NCBI GenBank assembly: GCA_910578275.1 | Contig: CAJTPR010000002.1 | Span: forward strand, 134,258-198,257 | DNA from: an uncultured Bacteroidales bacterium | Lineage (GTDB): Bacteria > Bacteroidota > Bacteroidia > Bacteroidales > P3 | DNA: 64,000 bases | Direction: 5' to 3' | Part shown: piece by piece, positions 9,115 to 17,032 of the stretch | Layout of the letters: every line of letters begins with the position of its first letter | Position numbering within the stretch: position 1 is the stretch's first letter | The notes under the pieces: generated by a model | Seen by the model: only the letters and a program-made list of their open reading frames with translations | Database searches by the model: none | What the model was told of the DNA's origin: nothing | Translations under genes and position numbers: made by a program

Positions 9115-9777
9115 TTATTTCGCGCTGGCCGAGGTTTTCTTGACCGTGGCTTTCCCCTTGGTGCCGGTTCCTGCGGCGGCCTTGGGTTTGGCGGCCGTCT
9201 TGGCGGGTTTTTCGGCGGTCGTCTTGGGCTTGGCCGTCTTGGCCGTTTCCGTCTTCTTGGCCTTGGTCGCGGTCTTGGCCGGAGCGGTTTCTTTCTTTTC
9301 CGCCTTTTCCTCTTTCGCTGCCGCTTCGGCGGCGGCTTTTTCTTCGGCTTCGTGCTTGGCGAGGTTTTCTTCCTGCATCTTTTCGCGTTCGGACAATTCC
9401 TGGTCGATCAGATTGTTGTCCAAGAGCAGGTTGTACCAAGTCAAAACTTTCTTGATATTGCTGTCGTATACGCGTTCGGTGTCGAAATCGGGCACGAACC
9501 GGGCGAAATATTCCTTGAGGTTCTTGATCTGGTTCGGTTCTTCCGCCTTTTTCCCGTCAAGGGCCTTGTGCATGGCGCGGAACACGTCGGGCAGGCTCGT
9601 TTCGCCGTTTCGGGTGTAAATGGCTATTTCGGCCAGGGAGCTTACTTTGTCTAATCCGAAAACGGGAAAACGTTTCTTGTCTTGCAGGTTTTCCACGATG
9701 GCCGACACCTTGCCTTGGCTCAAAAGCTTGTAGAGCGAAGGCTTGGTGGGAATGGTAAGGATCTTTTCTAAGTTCAT
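9115..9777 (-). CDS. DUF5606 family protein with Lys/Ala-rich tail
   Basis: 220 residues. The N-terminal 145 or so residues (MNLEKILTIPTKPSLYKLLS, then KVSSLAEIAIYTRNGETSLP) match a conserved Bacteroidota family of unknown function. The C-terminal 80 residues are low-complexity Lys/Ala/Thr/Glu (EKAEKKETAPAKTATKAKK), probably disordered and possibly nucleic-acid-binding; this is inferred from composition only. It is the first gene of the run leading into pyrK-pyrD-rnr (21-base gap), so it may belong functionally with RNA metabolism or nucleotide synthesis. Confidence 0.85.
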   Translation of the reverse strand: MNLEKILTIPTKPSLYKLLSQGKVSAIVENLQDKKRFPVFGLDKVSSLAEIAIYTRNGETSLPDVFRAMHKALDGKKAEEPNQIKNLKEYFARFVPDFDTERVYDSNIKKVLTWYNLLLDNNLIDQELSEREKMQEENLAKHEAEEKAAAEAAAKEEKAEKKETAPAKTATKAKKTETAKTAKPKTTAEKPAKTAAKPKAAAGTGTKGKATVKKTSASAK

Positions 9778-9789
9778 CTTCGTTTGGAA

Positions 9790-9818
9790 TTGATGGAGGC
9801 AAATTTACTTTATTTTTG
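9790..9818 (+). promoter_or_regulatory. Promoter for the folK-deoxynucleoside kinase gene
   Basis: TTG at 9790-9792, 18 bases, then TATTTTTG at 9811-9818 (exact TAnnTTTG). Transcription from near 9825 would leave about a 70-nt leader before the ATG at 9895. A second, weaker TATCTTTA lies at 9882-9889. Confidence 0.55.
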
Positions 9819-9831
9819 CCATACGACCCAA
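9800..9831 (-). promoter_or_regulatory. Promoter for DUF5606-pyrK-pyrD-rnr
   Basis: Read on the minus strand: TTG (9829-9831), 21 bases, TAAATTTG (9800-9807, exact TAnnTTTG). The leader to the ATG at 9777 would be short, about 15 nt. It overlaps the opposite-facing promoter of folK. Confidence 0.6.
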
Positions 9832-9894
9832 GGAAGGCTTCTTTCGCGAAATTTTCGTGCCGGACTTTTTTCCGTTTTTCCTATCTTTACACCT

Positions 9895-11091
9895 ATGGAC
9901 GACACACAGACGGCATATCTGCTATTGGGCGGAAACTTAGGCGATTGCGTGGAAACTTTCGATGCGGCGCGGCGCGAGATAGGCCAGCGTGCGGGGAGGA
10001 TCGTGCAGGCTTCTCCGCTGTTCACGTCCCCGGCTTGGGGATTCGAGTCCGGGAACCTTTTCTACAACCAGGCCTTGGAAATCCGTACCGGCTTGGATCC
10101 GTACGCGCTTCTGCGGACGATCCTCGGGATAGAGAAAGACCTGGGCCGGGTCCGTTCCTCTTTGCGGACTGCCGGAGAAGGAAAAAGATACGCTTCCCGG
10201 ATCATCGACATCGATATCCTGTTTTACGGTCGTGCCGTGATTTGCGATTCGGTGCTGGAAGTTCCCCATCCCTTGTTTCCCCGTCGCGCCTTTGCGTTGG
10301 TTCCCATGGCGCGGATCGCTCCCGACTTGGTCCATCCGCAGTTGAACCGGACCGTCCGCCAGCTGCTCGAGCAATGTCCCGACGCGGTGCAGGACGTGCA
10401 TCCCTGCGAAGATCCTGCCGGTGGGCGACGTCGCGTTTGCGGGCCGGAAGATGAACCTGTCTTTCCCGAGGGCATCAGGTTCATGGCCATAGAAGGCAAC
10501 ATCGGGGCAGGCAAGACCTCCCTTTCACGCCGTATCGCGCGGCAATTCGGGGCCAAATGGGTCACGGAAAGCTTCGAGGAAAACATCTTCCTTCCCAAGT
10601 TCTACAAAAGCAAGGAACGTTACGCCTTTCCGCTCGAACTTACGTTCCTGGCCGAACGCTACCGTCAGGCCAAGGAAGATTTCGTGCAGGAATTGTTCAG
10701 CCCGTTCATCGTGAGCGACTTTTCGATAAGCAAGAGCTTGATTTTCGCCCAGAACACGTTGCAGGAAGACGAATACAGCCTCTTTTCGCGCCTTTACAAG
10801 ATAATCCTCACCACCGTGCCTCAACCCGACCTGTACGTGTACCTGCATAGCGACGTCGACCGTCTCATGAAGAACATCCGTCATCGGGGGCGCGCGTACG
10901 AGAACGACATGGATCCCGCCTATTTACGGCTTATCGAGAACGGGTATCTCGACTACATGCGCACCTTGCCGCCCGCCAGGAGCCTGGTCATAGAGACCAC
11001 GGACATGGATTTCGTGAACAACGAGGAAGATTACCGGGACATATTGCGACAGATCGCCCTTGCCGCCCGCCATGCCGTCGAGGATGTCTGA
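9895..11091 (+). CDS. folK: Fused HPPK (FolK) and deoxynucleoside kinase
   Basis: 398 residues from the ATG at 9895; upstream in-frame codons fall in the promoter. Residues 7-165 are 6-hydroxymethyl-7,8-dihydropterin pyrophosphokinase: LLLGGNLGD, then RIIDIDILFYG and PHPLFPRRAF, the family signatures. After a linker (about 166-194) residues 195-398 form a deoxynucleoside kinase with P-loop GNIGAGKTS (201-209) and the Arg-rich lid HRGRAYE. One polypeptide therefore joins a folate-synthesis step with deoxynucleoside salvage. The frame is uninterrupted and both halves keep their key motifs. The nucleoside specificity (dA/dG or others) cannot be read from the sequence. Confidence 0.92.
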   Translation: MDDTQTAYLLLGGNLGDCVETFDAARREIGQRAGRIVQASPLFTSPAWGFESGNLFYNQALEIRTGLDPYALLRTILGIEKDLGRVRSSLRTAGEGKRYASRIIDIDILFYGRAVICDSVLEVPHPLFPRRAFALVPMARIAPDLVHPQLNRTVRQLLEQCPDAVQDVHPCEDPAGGRRRVCGPEDEPVFPEGIRFMAIEGNIGAGKTSLSRRIARQFGAKWVTESFEENIFLPKFYKSKERYAFPLELTFLAERYRQAKEDFVQELFSPFIVSDFSISKSLIFAQNTLQEDEYSLFSRLYKIILTTVPQPDLYVYLHSDVDRLMKNIRHRGRAYENDMDPAYLRLIENGYLDYMRTLPPARSLVIETTDMDFVNNEEDYRDILRQIALAARHAVEDV

Positions 11092-11153
11092 AATTTCGTT
11101 AAATCCGCCGAGTCAATTATAATAATATAAAAACAGAATAAAAACAAAATGCC

Positions 11154-12935
11154 ATGAAATCTTTTTTGAAATACCTTTTGGCTACCGTGGTCGGCATGCT
11201 CATCGTGGGTTTTATCATGCTTTTCGTGTTTCTCGGTTCGGTGGGCGCTTTGTTGTCCGCGGGATCGAAACCTGTCGTGCAGGTAAAAGACGATACCGTG
11301 CTTGAAATCTGCCTGGACAAGCCGGTTTCCGACAAAAGCCACGGGCTGGACCGGAGCATGGGGTTCTTTTCCGTACCCGGTCTTTCGAAGACGATGGGGT
11401 TGAACGACATGGTCAGGGCCGTCCGCCATGCCAAGGACGACGCCAAGATAAAGGGAATCTACCTCAAGTACGACGGCGGGACGATGGGTTGGGCCGCGAA
11501 TACCGAACTCCGTCAGGCGTTGGCCGAATTCAAGGAATCGGGCAAGTTCATCTACGCCTATGCCGACAGTTATCCGCAAGGCGCCTATTATTTGGCCTCG
11601 GTGGCCGATTCGGTGTTCCTCCAGCCGCAAGGTTCGGTAGGCGTGAAAGGGCTCGGGGTCCAGTTGATGTTCTTTGCCGGTTTGCTGAACAAGACGGGCG
11701 TGGAAATGCAGGTGGTCCGTCACGGGCAGTTCAAGAGCGCGGTGGAACCCTATCTGCGCAGGGACATGAGCGCGGCCAATCGTTTGCAGTATGAAGTGAT
11801 GTTGGGTTCGATATGGGGCAGGATGCGTTCGGAAATGGCCGCTTCCCGCCACATGACGGCGGCCCGTATGGACGAGATAGCCGACAAGCTTTCGGGCTTT
11901 ATCGCCAAGGGGGCGGCGGCATCCGGCCTGGTGGACGCCCTTGTGCCGTGCAGCCTGGTGGAAGAAAACATGCTTTCCTTGCGTATGGGGCTTCCCGACA
12001 GCGTGCGGGTCAACAAGGTTTCGTTGCGTGATTATGCAGGAACATTGAAAGAGGAAAGCAAGTCGACGGGCAAGGTGGCCGTGGTCTATGCCGAGGGGGA
12101 AATCATCACAGGCAAGGGGGATGCCGGCAAGATCGGCACCGATATTGCCGCCGACATCGAAAAGGCCGTCAAGGACAAGAACGTGAAGGCGCTGGTCTTG
12201 CGCGTCAATTCTCCCGGCGGCAGCGTGCTTACCTCGGACATCATCTATCAGGCCGTCCTCAAGGCCAAAGCCAAGATGCCGGTAGTGGCTTCTTTCGGAA
12301 ATTACGCGGCCAGCGGGGGTTATTACATTTCCTGTCCGGCGCACAAGATCTATTCGCAACCCACCACGCTTACCGGCAGCATCGGCGTGTTCGGGATCAT
12401 TCCCAACTTCAAGGGTCTTGGCCGCAAGATCGGCGTTCACATGGACGAGGTGGGAACCAACGAGAACGCGACGGCCTTGCAAGGCGTGTTCCGTCCCATG
12501 ACCGCTTACGAGGAATCGGTCATGCAGCAGAGCATCGAAGAGGTGTATGCCGGTTTTGTCGACAAGGTGTCGAAAGGCCGCGGCATGACGTTCGCCCAGG
12601 TGGATTCCATCGGACAGGGTCGTGTATGGAGCGGGGTCAACGCACTTGAGATCGGCCTGGTGGACGAACTGGGCGGATTGCGGGATGCCATAGCCGAGGC
12701 GGCGCGCATGGCCGGTATGGACGATTACGTCTTGGTGGAATATCCCAAGGAAAAGAGTTTCAGCGAGCAGGTTCTCGAATTGTTCGGCGATATGGAGGCT
12801 CGTTCGGCCAAGTCGTATATCGGCAAGCATTTCGGCAGCACGGGAACGGCGGTCTATGAACAGGTTTCCGACATGATGCGTATAAACGAACCGCAAGTGC
12901 TGGCGCGTATGCCCGAAGTTTTCGTGATGGAATAG
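11154..12935 (+). CDS. sppA: Signal peptide peptidase SppA (67-kDa type)
   Basis: 593 residues with an N-terminal membrane anchor (about 8-36) and two tandem ClpP-like domains, the long SppA form. The Ser/Lys dyad is intact: Lys194 in HGQFKSAVEPY of the first domain and Ser387 in GNYAASGGYY of the second. It cleaves signal peptides left in the inner membrane after secretion. An A/T-rich stretch (11110-11153) precedes the ATG. Riboflavin kinase follows after 16 bases. Confidence 0.96.
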   Translation: MKSFLKYLLATVVGMLIVGFIMLFVFLGSVGALLSAGSKPVVQVKDDTVLEICLDKPVSDKSHGLDRSMGFFSVPGLSKTMGLNDMVRAVRHAKDDAKIKGIYLKYDGGTMGWAANTELRQALAEFKESGKFIYAYADSYPQGAYYLASVADSVFLQPQGSVGVKGLGVQLMFFAGLLNKTGVEMQVVRHGQFKSAVEPYLRRDMSAANRLQYEVMLGSIWGRMRSEMAASRHMTAARMDEIADKLSGFIAKGAAASGLVDALVPCSLVEENMLSLRMGLPDSVRVNKVSLRDYAGTLKEESKSTGKVAVVYAEGEIITGKGDAGKIGTDIAADIEKAVKDKNVKALVLRVNSPGGSVLTSDIIYQAVLKAKAKMPVVASFGNYAASGGYYISCPAHKIYSQPTTLTGSIGVFGIIPNFKGLGRKIGVHMDEVGTNENATALQGVFRPMTAYEESVMQQSIEEVYAGFVDKVSKGRGMTFAQVDSIGQGRVWSGVNALEIGLVDELGGLRDAIAEAARMAGMDDYVLVEYPKEKSFSEQVLELFGDMEARSAKSYIGKHFGSTGTAVYEQVSDMMRINEPQVLARMPEVFVME

Positions 12936-12951
12936 GATAGCGGTCGGGGGC

Positions 12952-13353
12952 ATGAACGGTATTGTTTTTGAAGGAACCGTGGTCGATGGCGACCATCTGG
13001 GGCGTACCATCGGCTTTCCCACGGCCAACCTGCAGACGGCCAAGGACATGGAGATTCCGGCAGGCGTTTTCGCCTGCCGGGTCGTCTTGCCTTCCGGAAC
13101 GGTCTGCCAGGCGATGATGAACGTCGGTTACCGGCCTACCGTGAACCTTGGCAAGGACTTGCGCGTGGAGGTGCATCTGCTCGGTTTCGACGGGGACTTG
13201 TACGGACAGACCTTGCGGGTGGAAATCGTGGATTTCGTGCGCGGCGAGCAAAAATTCGACGGTATCGAAGCCTTGCGGGCACAATTGTGCCGGGATCGCC
13301 TGGCGGTGCAAAAACGCCTGGAAATGAAAAACCATACATCGAAAAAAGCATGA
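12952..13353 (+). CDS. Stand-alone riboflavin kinase domain
   Basis: 133 residues covering only the flavokinase domain of RibF: GRTIGFPTANL (ATP/Mg loop), NVGYRPTV and RVEVHLLGFDGDLYG are family hallmarks. It should phosphorylate riboflavin to FMN. The usual bacterial RibF is about 310 residues with an N-terminal FAD synthetase (nucleotidyltransferase) half; here sppA lies immediately upstream, so that half is missing locally. An FAD synthetase would have to be encoded elsewhere, or this is a second copy beside a full RibF. Its stop overlaps the next start (ATGA). Confidence 0.88.
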   Translation: MNGIVFEGTVVDGDHLGRTIGFPTANLQTAKDMEIPAGVFACRVVLPSGTVCQAMMNVGYRPTVNLGKDLRVEVHLLGFDGDLYGQTLRVEIVDFVRGEQKFDGIEALRAQLCRDRLAVQKRLEMKNHTSKKA

Positions 13354-13937
13354 TTGCCATAAGGGACACTTTGATTTCCGATGAGGTATTTACCAGATAT
13401 TTCTGCTGCAACCTCAATAAATGCAAGGGGTGTTGCTGCATCGAGGGTGATGCGGGCGCCCCGCTCGAAAAGCACGAGTACAAGCTCTTGGAAAAATATT
13501 ATCCCGCGTTCAAGGAATACATGAGCGAACAGGCGCGCGAAATCGTCGAGAAGAAAGGTTTTTTTGAAATCCATACGCTCGACGACAGTTTCGTCACGCC
13601 CTTGGTAGACAACCGCGATTGCGTCTACCTTACCTATGGCGAGGACGGAATCGCCTATTGCGCGGTGGAAAAGGCTTTCCGTCAGGGCCGGATACCGTTC
13701 CGCAAGCCTGTTTCGTGTTCGTTGTTTCCCATCCGCGTGCAGCATTATCCCGAATACGACGCGCTGAATTATTTTCATTGGGATATTTGCCACGACGCGG
13801 AAGTGACGGGCAAGCGCAAGAAGATACCTGTCTTTCGTTTCCTCAAAGAGCCTTTGACCGAATATTACGGGGAAGAGTGGTATGCCGAGGCGGAAGCCGT
13901 GTACAAGGCCGTGTTCGAGGGTAAAAAGAGAAGATAA
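13350..13937 (+). CDS. DUF3109 family cysteine-rich protein
   Basis: 195 residues starting at the ATG at 13350, overlapping the riboflavin kinase stop by four bases. It carries cysteines in RYFCCNLNKCKGCCCIEGDAG, IAYCAVEKAF, KPVSCSLFP and WDICHDA, a pattern conserved in DUF3109 and suggestive of an Fe-S or metal site. No function is established. Coupling to a flavin enzyme hints at a redox role, but that is inference. Confidence 0.85.
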   Translation: MIAIRDTLISDEVFTRYFCCNLNKCKGCCCIEGDAGAPLEKHEYKLLEKYYPAFKEYMSEQAREIVEKKGFFEIHTLDDSFVTPLVDNRDCVYLTYGEDGIAYCAVEKAFRQGRIPFRKPVSCSLFPIRVQHYPEYDALNYFHWDICHDAEVTGKRKKIPVFRFLKEPLTEYYGEEWYAEAEAVYKAVFEGKKRR

Positions 13938-13943
13938 GAAAAT

Positions 13944-13963
13944 CCCCCGTTGAAGGACGGGGG
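13944..13963 (+). terminator. Hairpin after DUF3109
   Basis: A perfect 7-bp GC stem (CCCCCGT / ACGGGGG) with loop TGAAGG begins 6 bases after the stop. There is no strong T-run downstream on the plus strand, so efficiency is uncertain. From 13964 to 14126 nothing else is recognised. Confidence 0.5.
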
Positions 13964-14126
13964 CACCTGATGTTTTCACAACGGAAAAATCCTTATTGTG
14001 ACTTGCTTCATTTAGTGGCACGAAGATAATGGAAATTTCGAGTAAGACCAAGGCCGTCCGGTTCGTCCTTTCCGTATCCGGGGCATGATGCCGTGCAAAC
14101 GTGTGTCTTTCCGGAAGGGACATTAT

Positions 14127-14179
14127 GAAAAATACCCCGGAACGTCCATCCGACAAGGATGCGGCGTTCCGGGGTATTT
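14127..14179 (-). terminator. Strong terminator of the DUF2807 gene
   Basis: A perfect 15-bp inverted repeat (AAATACCCCGGAACG at 14130-14144, CGTTCCGGGGTATTT at 14165-14179) encloses a 20-nt loop. On the minus strand it is followed by a T-rich TATTTTTC, as expected for intrinsic termination just past the stop codon at 14197. Confidence 0.85.
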
Positions 14180-14196
14180 CCCGATGTCTTGCCGGC

Positions 14197-14943
14197 CTAT
14201 TCGAAGCGGATCGTGGAGGCGCCGCTGTCATTGGCCTTGAGAACTCTCGGACGGCCTTTGACTTTTATCTTGGAGGCTCCCGAGGCGCTGCCCGAGAAAG
14301 TTTCCGTCACGGTCAGTTCCGCCTTGGAGGCTCCTGAAAGCGAGCCGGTGAAGTTCTTTGCCGAAAAGTCTTCCAGGTCGGCTTCGGAAGCACCTGAGAG
14401 ATCCAGGTCCAGTTGGTCCGCCATGCCCTTCATCTCCAGTTCCGAAGCTCCGGACAAGGTGGCCGTGAGCTTGTCGAGGTTCAATACCGAGCCCTCGAAG
14501 GAGGAAGCGCCCGAAAGGGTGACGTCCAGATTACGATTCTCGGCGTCATAGACTCCCTTGATGTCTATTTCGGTCGCGCCCGAACCCTTTATGCCGTGCA
14601 GGTCCTTGAAGTGGACGTAGGCTTTCAGGCAGTCGTCGTCCCTGTTGCTGAAAAAGGCGACGGAGGACCCTTCTTTCAGACCGATTCGCAAGGTCTTGCC
14701 GTCTTTTTTCACCATGACGTGGTTTTCCACGTCGGAAGGAATCATGAGTTGAACCGATTCCCTGTCGGAGGGGATCAGTTCCACTTCGAAACCGGAAGAA
14801 ACGTGCAATGCTTCAAAACCGGTCAATTCGTAAGTCTTGTTGACGGGAGCCTGGCTGCAATCGATACGTACGACCGACTGGGCGCGGCAAGAAAAAAACA
14901 TGCCTGCCGCCAAAAATACCGGAATGATCGTTCTTGTCTTCAT
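14197..14943 (-). CDS. DUF2807 (head GIN domain) secreted or lipid-anchored protein
   Basis: 248 residues with an N-terminal export signal (IIPVFLAAGMFFSC); the FFSC could be a lipobox. The remainder fits the DUF2807 beta-helix family: FEALHVSSGFEVELIP at the start and five SGAS turn motifs (VTLSGASSFEG, TLSGASELEM, LSGASEADL, SLSGASKAEL, SASGASKIKV) spaced about every 17-21 residues, one per coil. DUF2807 proteins are common in Bacteroidota, and their older label as adhesins is not demonstrated. It is a single-gene unit with its own terminator. Confidence 0.88.
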   Translation of the reverse strand: MKTRTIIPVFLAAGMFFSCRAQSVVRIDCSQAPVNKTYELTGFEALHVSSGFEVELIPSDRESVQLMIPSDVENHVMVKKDGKTLRIGLKEGSSVAFFSNRDDDCLKAYVHFKDLHGIKGSGATEIDIKGVYDAENRNLDVTLSGASSFEGSVLNLDKLTATLSGASELEMKGMADQLDLDLSGASEADLEDFSAKNFTGSLSGASKAELTVTETFSGSASGASKIKVKGRPRVLKANDSGASTIRFE

Positions 14944-14971
14944 AATGATAGGATTTTTGGTTTTACGAGAA

Positions 14972-14979
14972 CAAATATA
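14972..14979 (-). promoter_or_regulatory. -7 element for the DUF2807 gene
   Basis: TATATTTG on the minus strand, an exact TAnnTTTG, 29 bases before the start codon. No clear TTG is seen at the expected upstream distance. Confidence 0.45.
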
Positions 14980-15032
14980 GGCAAATAAAACATGGTGCGG
15001 AGTCCGTCATATCGTCCAAACGATTCATGGCG

Positions 15033-15062
15033 TTGCGACATCATGACAAAAGTCATATATTG
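15033..15062 (+). promoter_or_regulatory. Possible promoter with inverted repeat before the methyltransferase
   Basis: TTG at 15033-15035 and TATATTG at 15056-15062 are 20 bases apart. The second element only partly matches TAnnTTTG. A small inverted repeat, ATGAC AAAA GTCAT (15043-15056), sits between them and could be an operator. Confidence 0.35.
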
Positions 15063-15086
15063 CCGCCGAATATCAGATGAGAGGTC

Positions 15087-15605
15087 ATGAAAGAGGAAGG
15101 CACGATCAAGACAAGACCTTATGTTTCACCGTGCGGCGTGTTGCTGCTCGGTTCATTCGGTGACAGGCTTTGCCTTTGCGACTGGCAGGTGGAGAAACGT
15201 CGCGGCCGTGTGGACGGGCGGTTGCGGCGGATATTGCACGCCGGTTTCGAGGAAGGCACTTCGGAGACGATCGAGGAGGCCATGCGGCAACTCGACGAGT
15301 TTTTTGCCCGCAAGCGCCGGGAATTTTCCGTCCCGCTCTTGTTCGCGGGTACGGAATTCCAACGGAAGGTATGGGACGAATTGCTGAAGATACCTTTCGG
15401 GCAGACGCTTTCCTATGGCCGGATGGCCCGGCAGATAGGCATGCCCGGGGCTTTCCGTGCGGTGGCCAACGCCAACGGGGCCAACGCCTTGTCGATATTC
15501 GTGCCTTGTCATCGCGTCATAGGCGGCGATCGTTCGCTTACCGGTTACGGCGGCGGGCTTGCGGCCAAACGCTTCTTGTTGGAACGGGAGGGTGTCTTTA
15601 TATAA
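15087..15605 (+). CDS. Methylated-DNA-[protein]-cysteine S-methyltransferase
   Basis: 172 residues, single-domain Ogt/MGMT type without an Ada regulatory domain. The active site FVPCHRVIGG holds the acceptor Cys141; FGQTLSYGRMARQIGMPGAF is the DNA-binding helix-turn-helix region with the arginine finger, followed by ANGANALS. It directly removes alkyl groups from O6-alkylguanine. It is monocistronic and ends 9 bases from the end of the convergent gldD. Confidence 0.95.
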   Translation: MKEEGTIKTRPYVSPCGVLLLGSFGDRLCLCDWQVEKRRGRVDGRLRRILHAGFEEGTSETIEEAMRQLDEFFARKRREFSVPLLFAGTEFQRKVWDELLKIPFGQTLSYGRMARQIGMPGAFRAVANANGANALSIFVPCHRVIGGDRSLTGYGGGLAAKRFLLEREGVFI

Positions 15606-15614
15606 GATAGGCCC

Positions 15615-16217
15615 TTACCTGTCTTTCCATTCCCAGCTTTCGATCAGGGTGTCGATGTCGGTCTTGACAAAGTCGATGACGGGTGCGAGCGAATCGTTGT
15701 CGGGCGTGCAACGGATGGAAAACGATCCGCGTACGAAATAACGGTTGCTGTCGGTGAGGTAGAACTGGTAGGGCGAAGCCACGTCGCTGCCCTTGATATG
15801 ATAGAGATAACCGTATTTTTCTTGTCCGGGACGGTTTATTTCCCATTCGTCCACGCCGGTGGCTTTCGACATGTGGCGTTGGATGAAGAACAAGGTGCTG
15901 GTGATGCACGAATCCAGGTCGGGACGGAAGACGAAACTGCAGTAGATGGCGGCGTTCAGGTCAGGAAAGGCGATGTCGGCCCACAAGGTGTTTCTTTGCG
16001 GTGCCTTTGGCCGGACAGGCACGAATTCCGCATAGGCGGGCAGGCGGAAAGATGCCGGATAGCCGGTCGTGTCGAACGTACGATAGGCCTTCTCGGGCAA
16101 GTCGATGCGCATGTAACATCGGGGCTTGGGCGTATAGTTCTCACGGCAGGCGCCGGTCAAGGACAGGAGAATGCCCGAGAGGGCGTAAGCGCAAACGAGG
16201 CGGATCTTATTTTTCAT
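15615..16217 (-). CDS. gldD: Gliding motility-type lipoprotein GldD
   Basis: 200 residues from the ATG at 16217, which lies inside the end of gldE (11-base overlap); a TTG two codons upstream is the only extension. The lipobox LSLTGAC gives an outer- or inner-membrane lipoprotein. NYTPKPRCYMRIDLPEKAYR followed by an aromatic beta-rich body is the GldD signature. GldD is needed for gliding in Flavobacterium; here it may serve the T9SS or envelope, since T9SS cargo genes are present. Position directly after a GldE homologue supports the name. Confidence 0.85.
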   Translation of the reverse strand: MKNKIRLVCAYALSGILLSLTGACRENYTPKPRCYMRIDLPEKAYRTFDTTGYPASFRLPAYAEFVPVRPKAPQRNTLWADIAFPDLNAAIYCSFVFRPDLDSCITSTLFFIQRHMSKATGVDEWEINRPGQEKYGYLYHIKGSDVASPYQFYLTDSNRYFVRGSFSIRCTPDNDSLAPVIDFVKTDIDTLIESWEWKDR

Positions 16218-17031
16218 TCGCAAGGGCGGTCATTTTTATGCGGGTGATGCGATTGTCGCCGGTGGCGTCGATGGTGAAACTGAAATCCTTGAAATCCACC
16301 TTGGCGCCGCGTGCGGGGAAGTAACCCGACAATTCGAGGATGAATCCTGCCAGCGATTCATAGTCGCCTCCCTCCATGTCGAAATAGTCGTCGTCTTTTT
16401 CGAGCAACTTGCAAAGGTCGTGAATAGGCATCCTTCCGTCGAAAAGGTATTCGCCGTTGCCCAGTTTCCGGTAGAATTTCTCGTCGTCGGTGGTGTCGAA
16501 TTCATCGTTGATTTCGCCCACCAGTTCTTCGAGGATGTCCTCCAACGTGACGATGCCGCTTGTTCCGCCGTATTCGTCCACGACGATGGCGATGTGAAGG
16601 CGTTTTTTCTTGAATTCCTTGAGCAGGTTTTCTATCTTGCGCGTCTCGGGTACGAAAATGGCAGGCCGGAGCAGTTTCTGCCAGACGAAGGAATCGTTTT
16701 CTCGCATGTGCGGCAGCAGGTCCTTGATGTAAAGGATGCCTTTGATGTGATCCAAGTCGCCGTCATAGACGGGCAAGCGGGAATATTCGGATTCCTTTAC
16801 CGTTTCTATCACCGTCGGGAAATCGGCCGAAAAAGGCAGGCTCACCACGTCCACGCGCGGTTTCATGATCTGACTGGTTTCCGTTTCCGAAAAGCCGACG
16901 ATATTCAGTATGTCCGATTCGTTTCCGGCCTGGTCCTGTTCTTTGTCGGGTTCGGGCGATGAACTGTTTTTGTCTTTCTTTTGGCAAAAGAGTCGTTTGC
17001 ACCAAAGAAACGGGCAAAGCATGCAAGCCAT
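16207..17031 (-). CDS. GldE/CorC-like CBS-domain protein lacking the membrane domain
   Basis: 274 residues. A short Cys/aromatic N-terminus (MACMLCPFLWCKRLFCQ) leads into a CBS pair (MKPRVDVVSLPF to YIKDLL; PAIFVPETRKIENLL to DILEELVGEI) and a C-terminal CorC/HlyC domain (FDGRMPIHDLCKLL). The match to GldE is by gldD adjacency. Classical GldE proteins are over 400 residues because of an N-terminal DUF21/CNNM membrane domain, which is absent: pth ends just 1 base before the ATG. It is therefore closer in architecture to soluble CorC. The N-terminal hydrophobic patch might still touch the membrane. Confidence 0.8.
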   Translation of the reverse strand: MACMLCPFLWCKRLFCQKKDKNSSSPEPDKEQDQAGNESDILNIVGFSETETSQIMKPRVDVVSLPFSADFPTVIETVKESEYSRLPVYDGDLDHIKGILYIKDLLPHMRENDSFVWQKLLRPAIFVPETRKIENLLKEFKKKRLHIAIVVDEYGGTSGIVTLEDILEELVGEINDEFDTTDDEKFYRKLGNGEYLFDGRMPIHDLCKLLEKDDDYFDMEGGDYESLAGFILELSGYFPARGAKVDFKDFSFTIDATGDNRITRIKMTALANEK

Positions 17032-17032
17032 G

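Noticed and set aside
9115..9370. Histone H1-like protein from the Lys/Ala-rich stretch
   Set aside because: It is the continuous C-terminal tail of the DUF5606 protein, not a separate gene.
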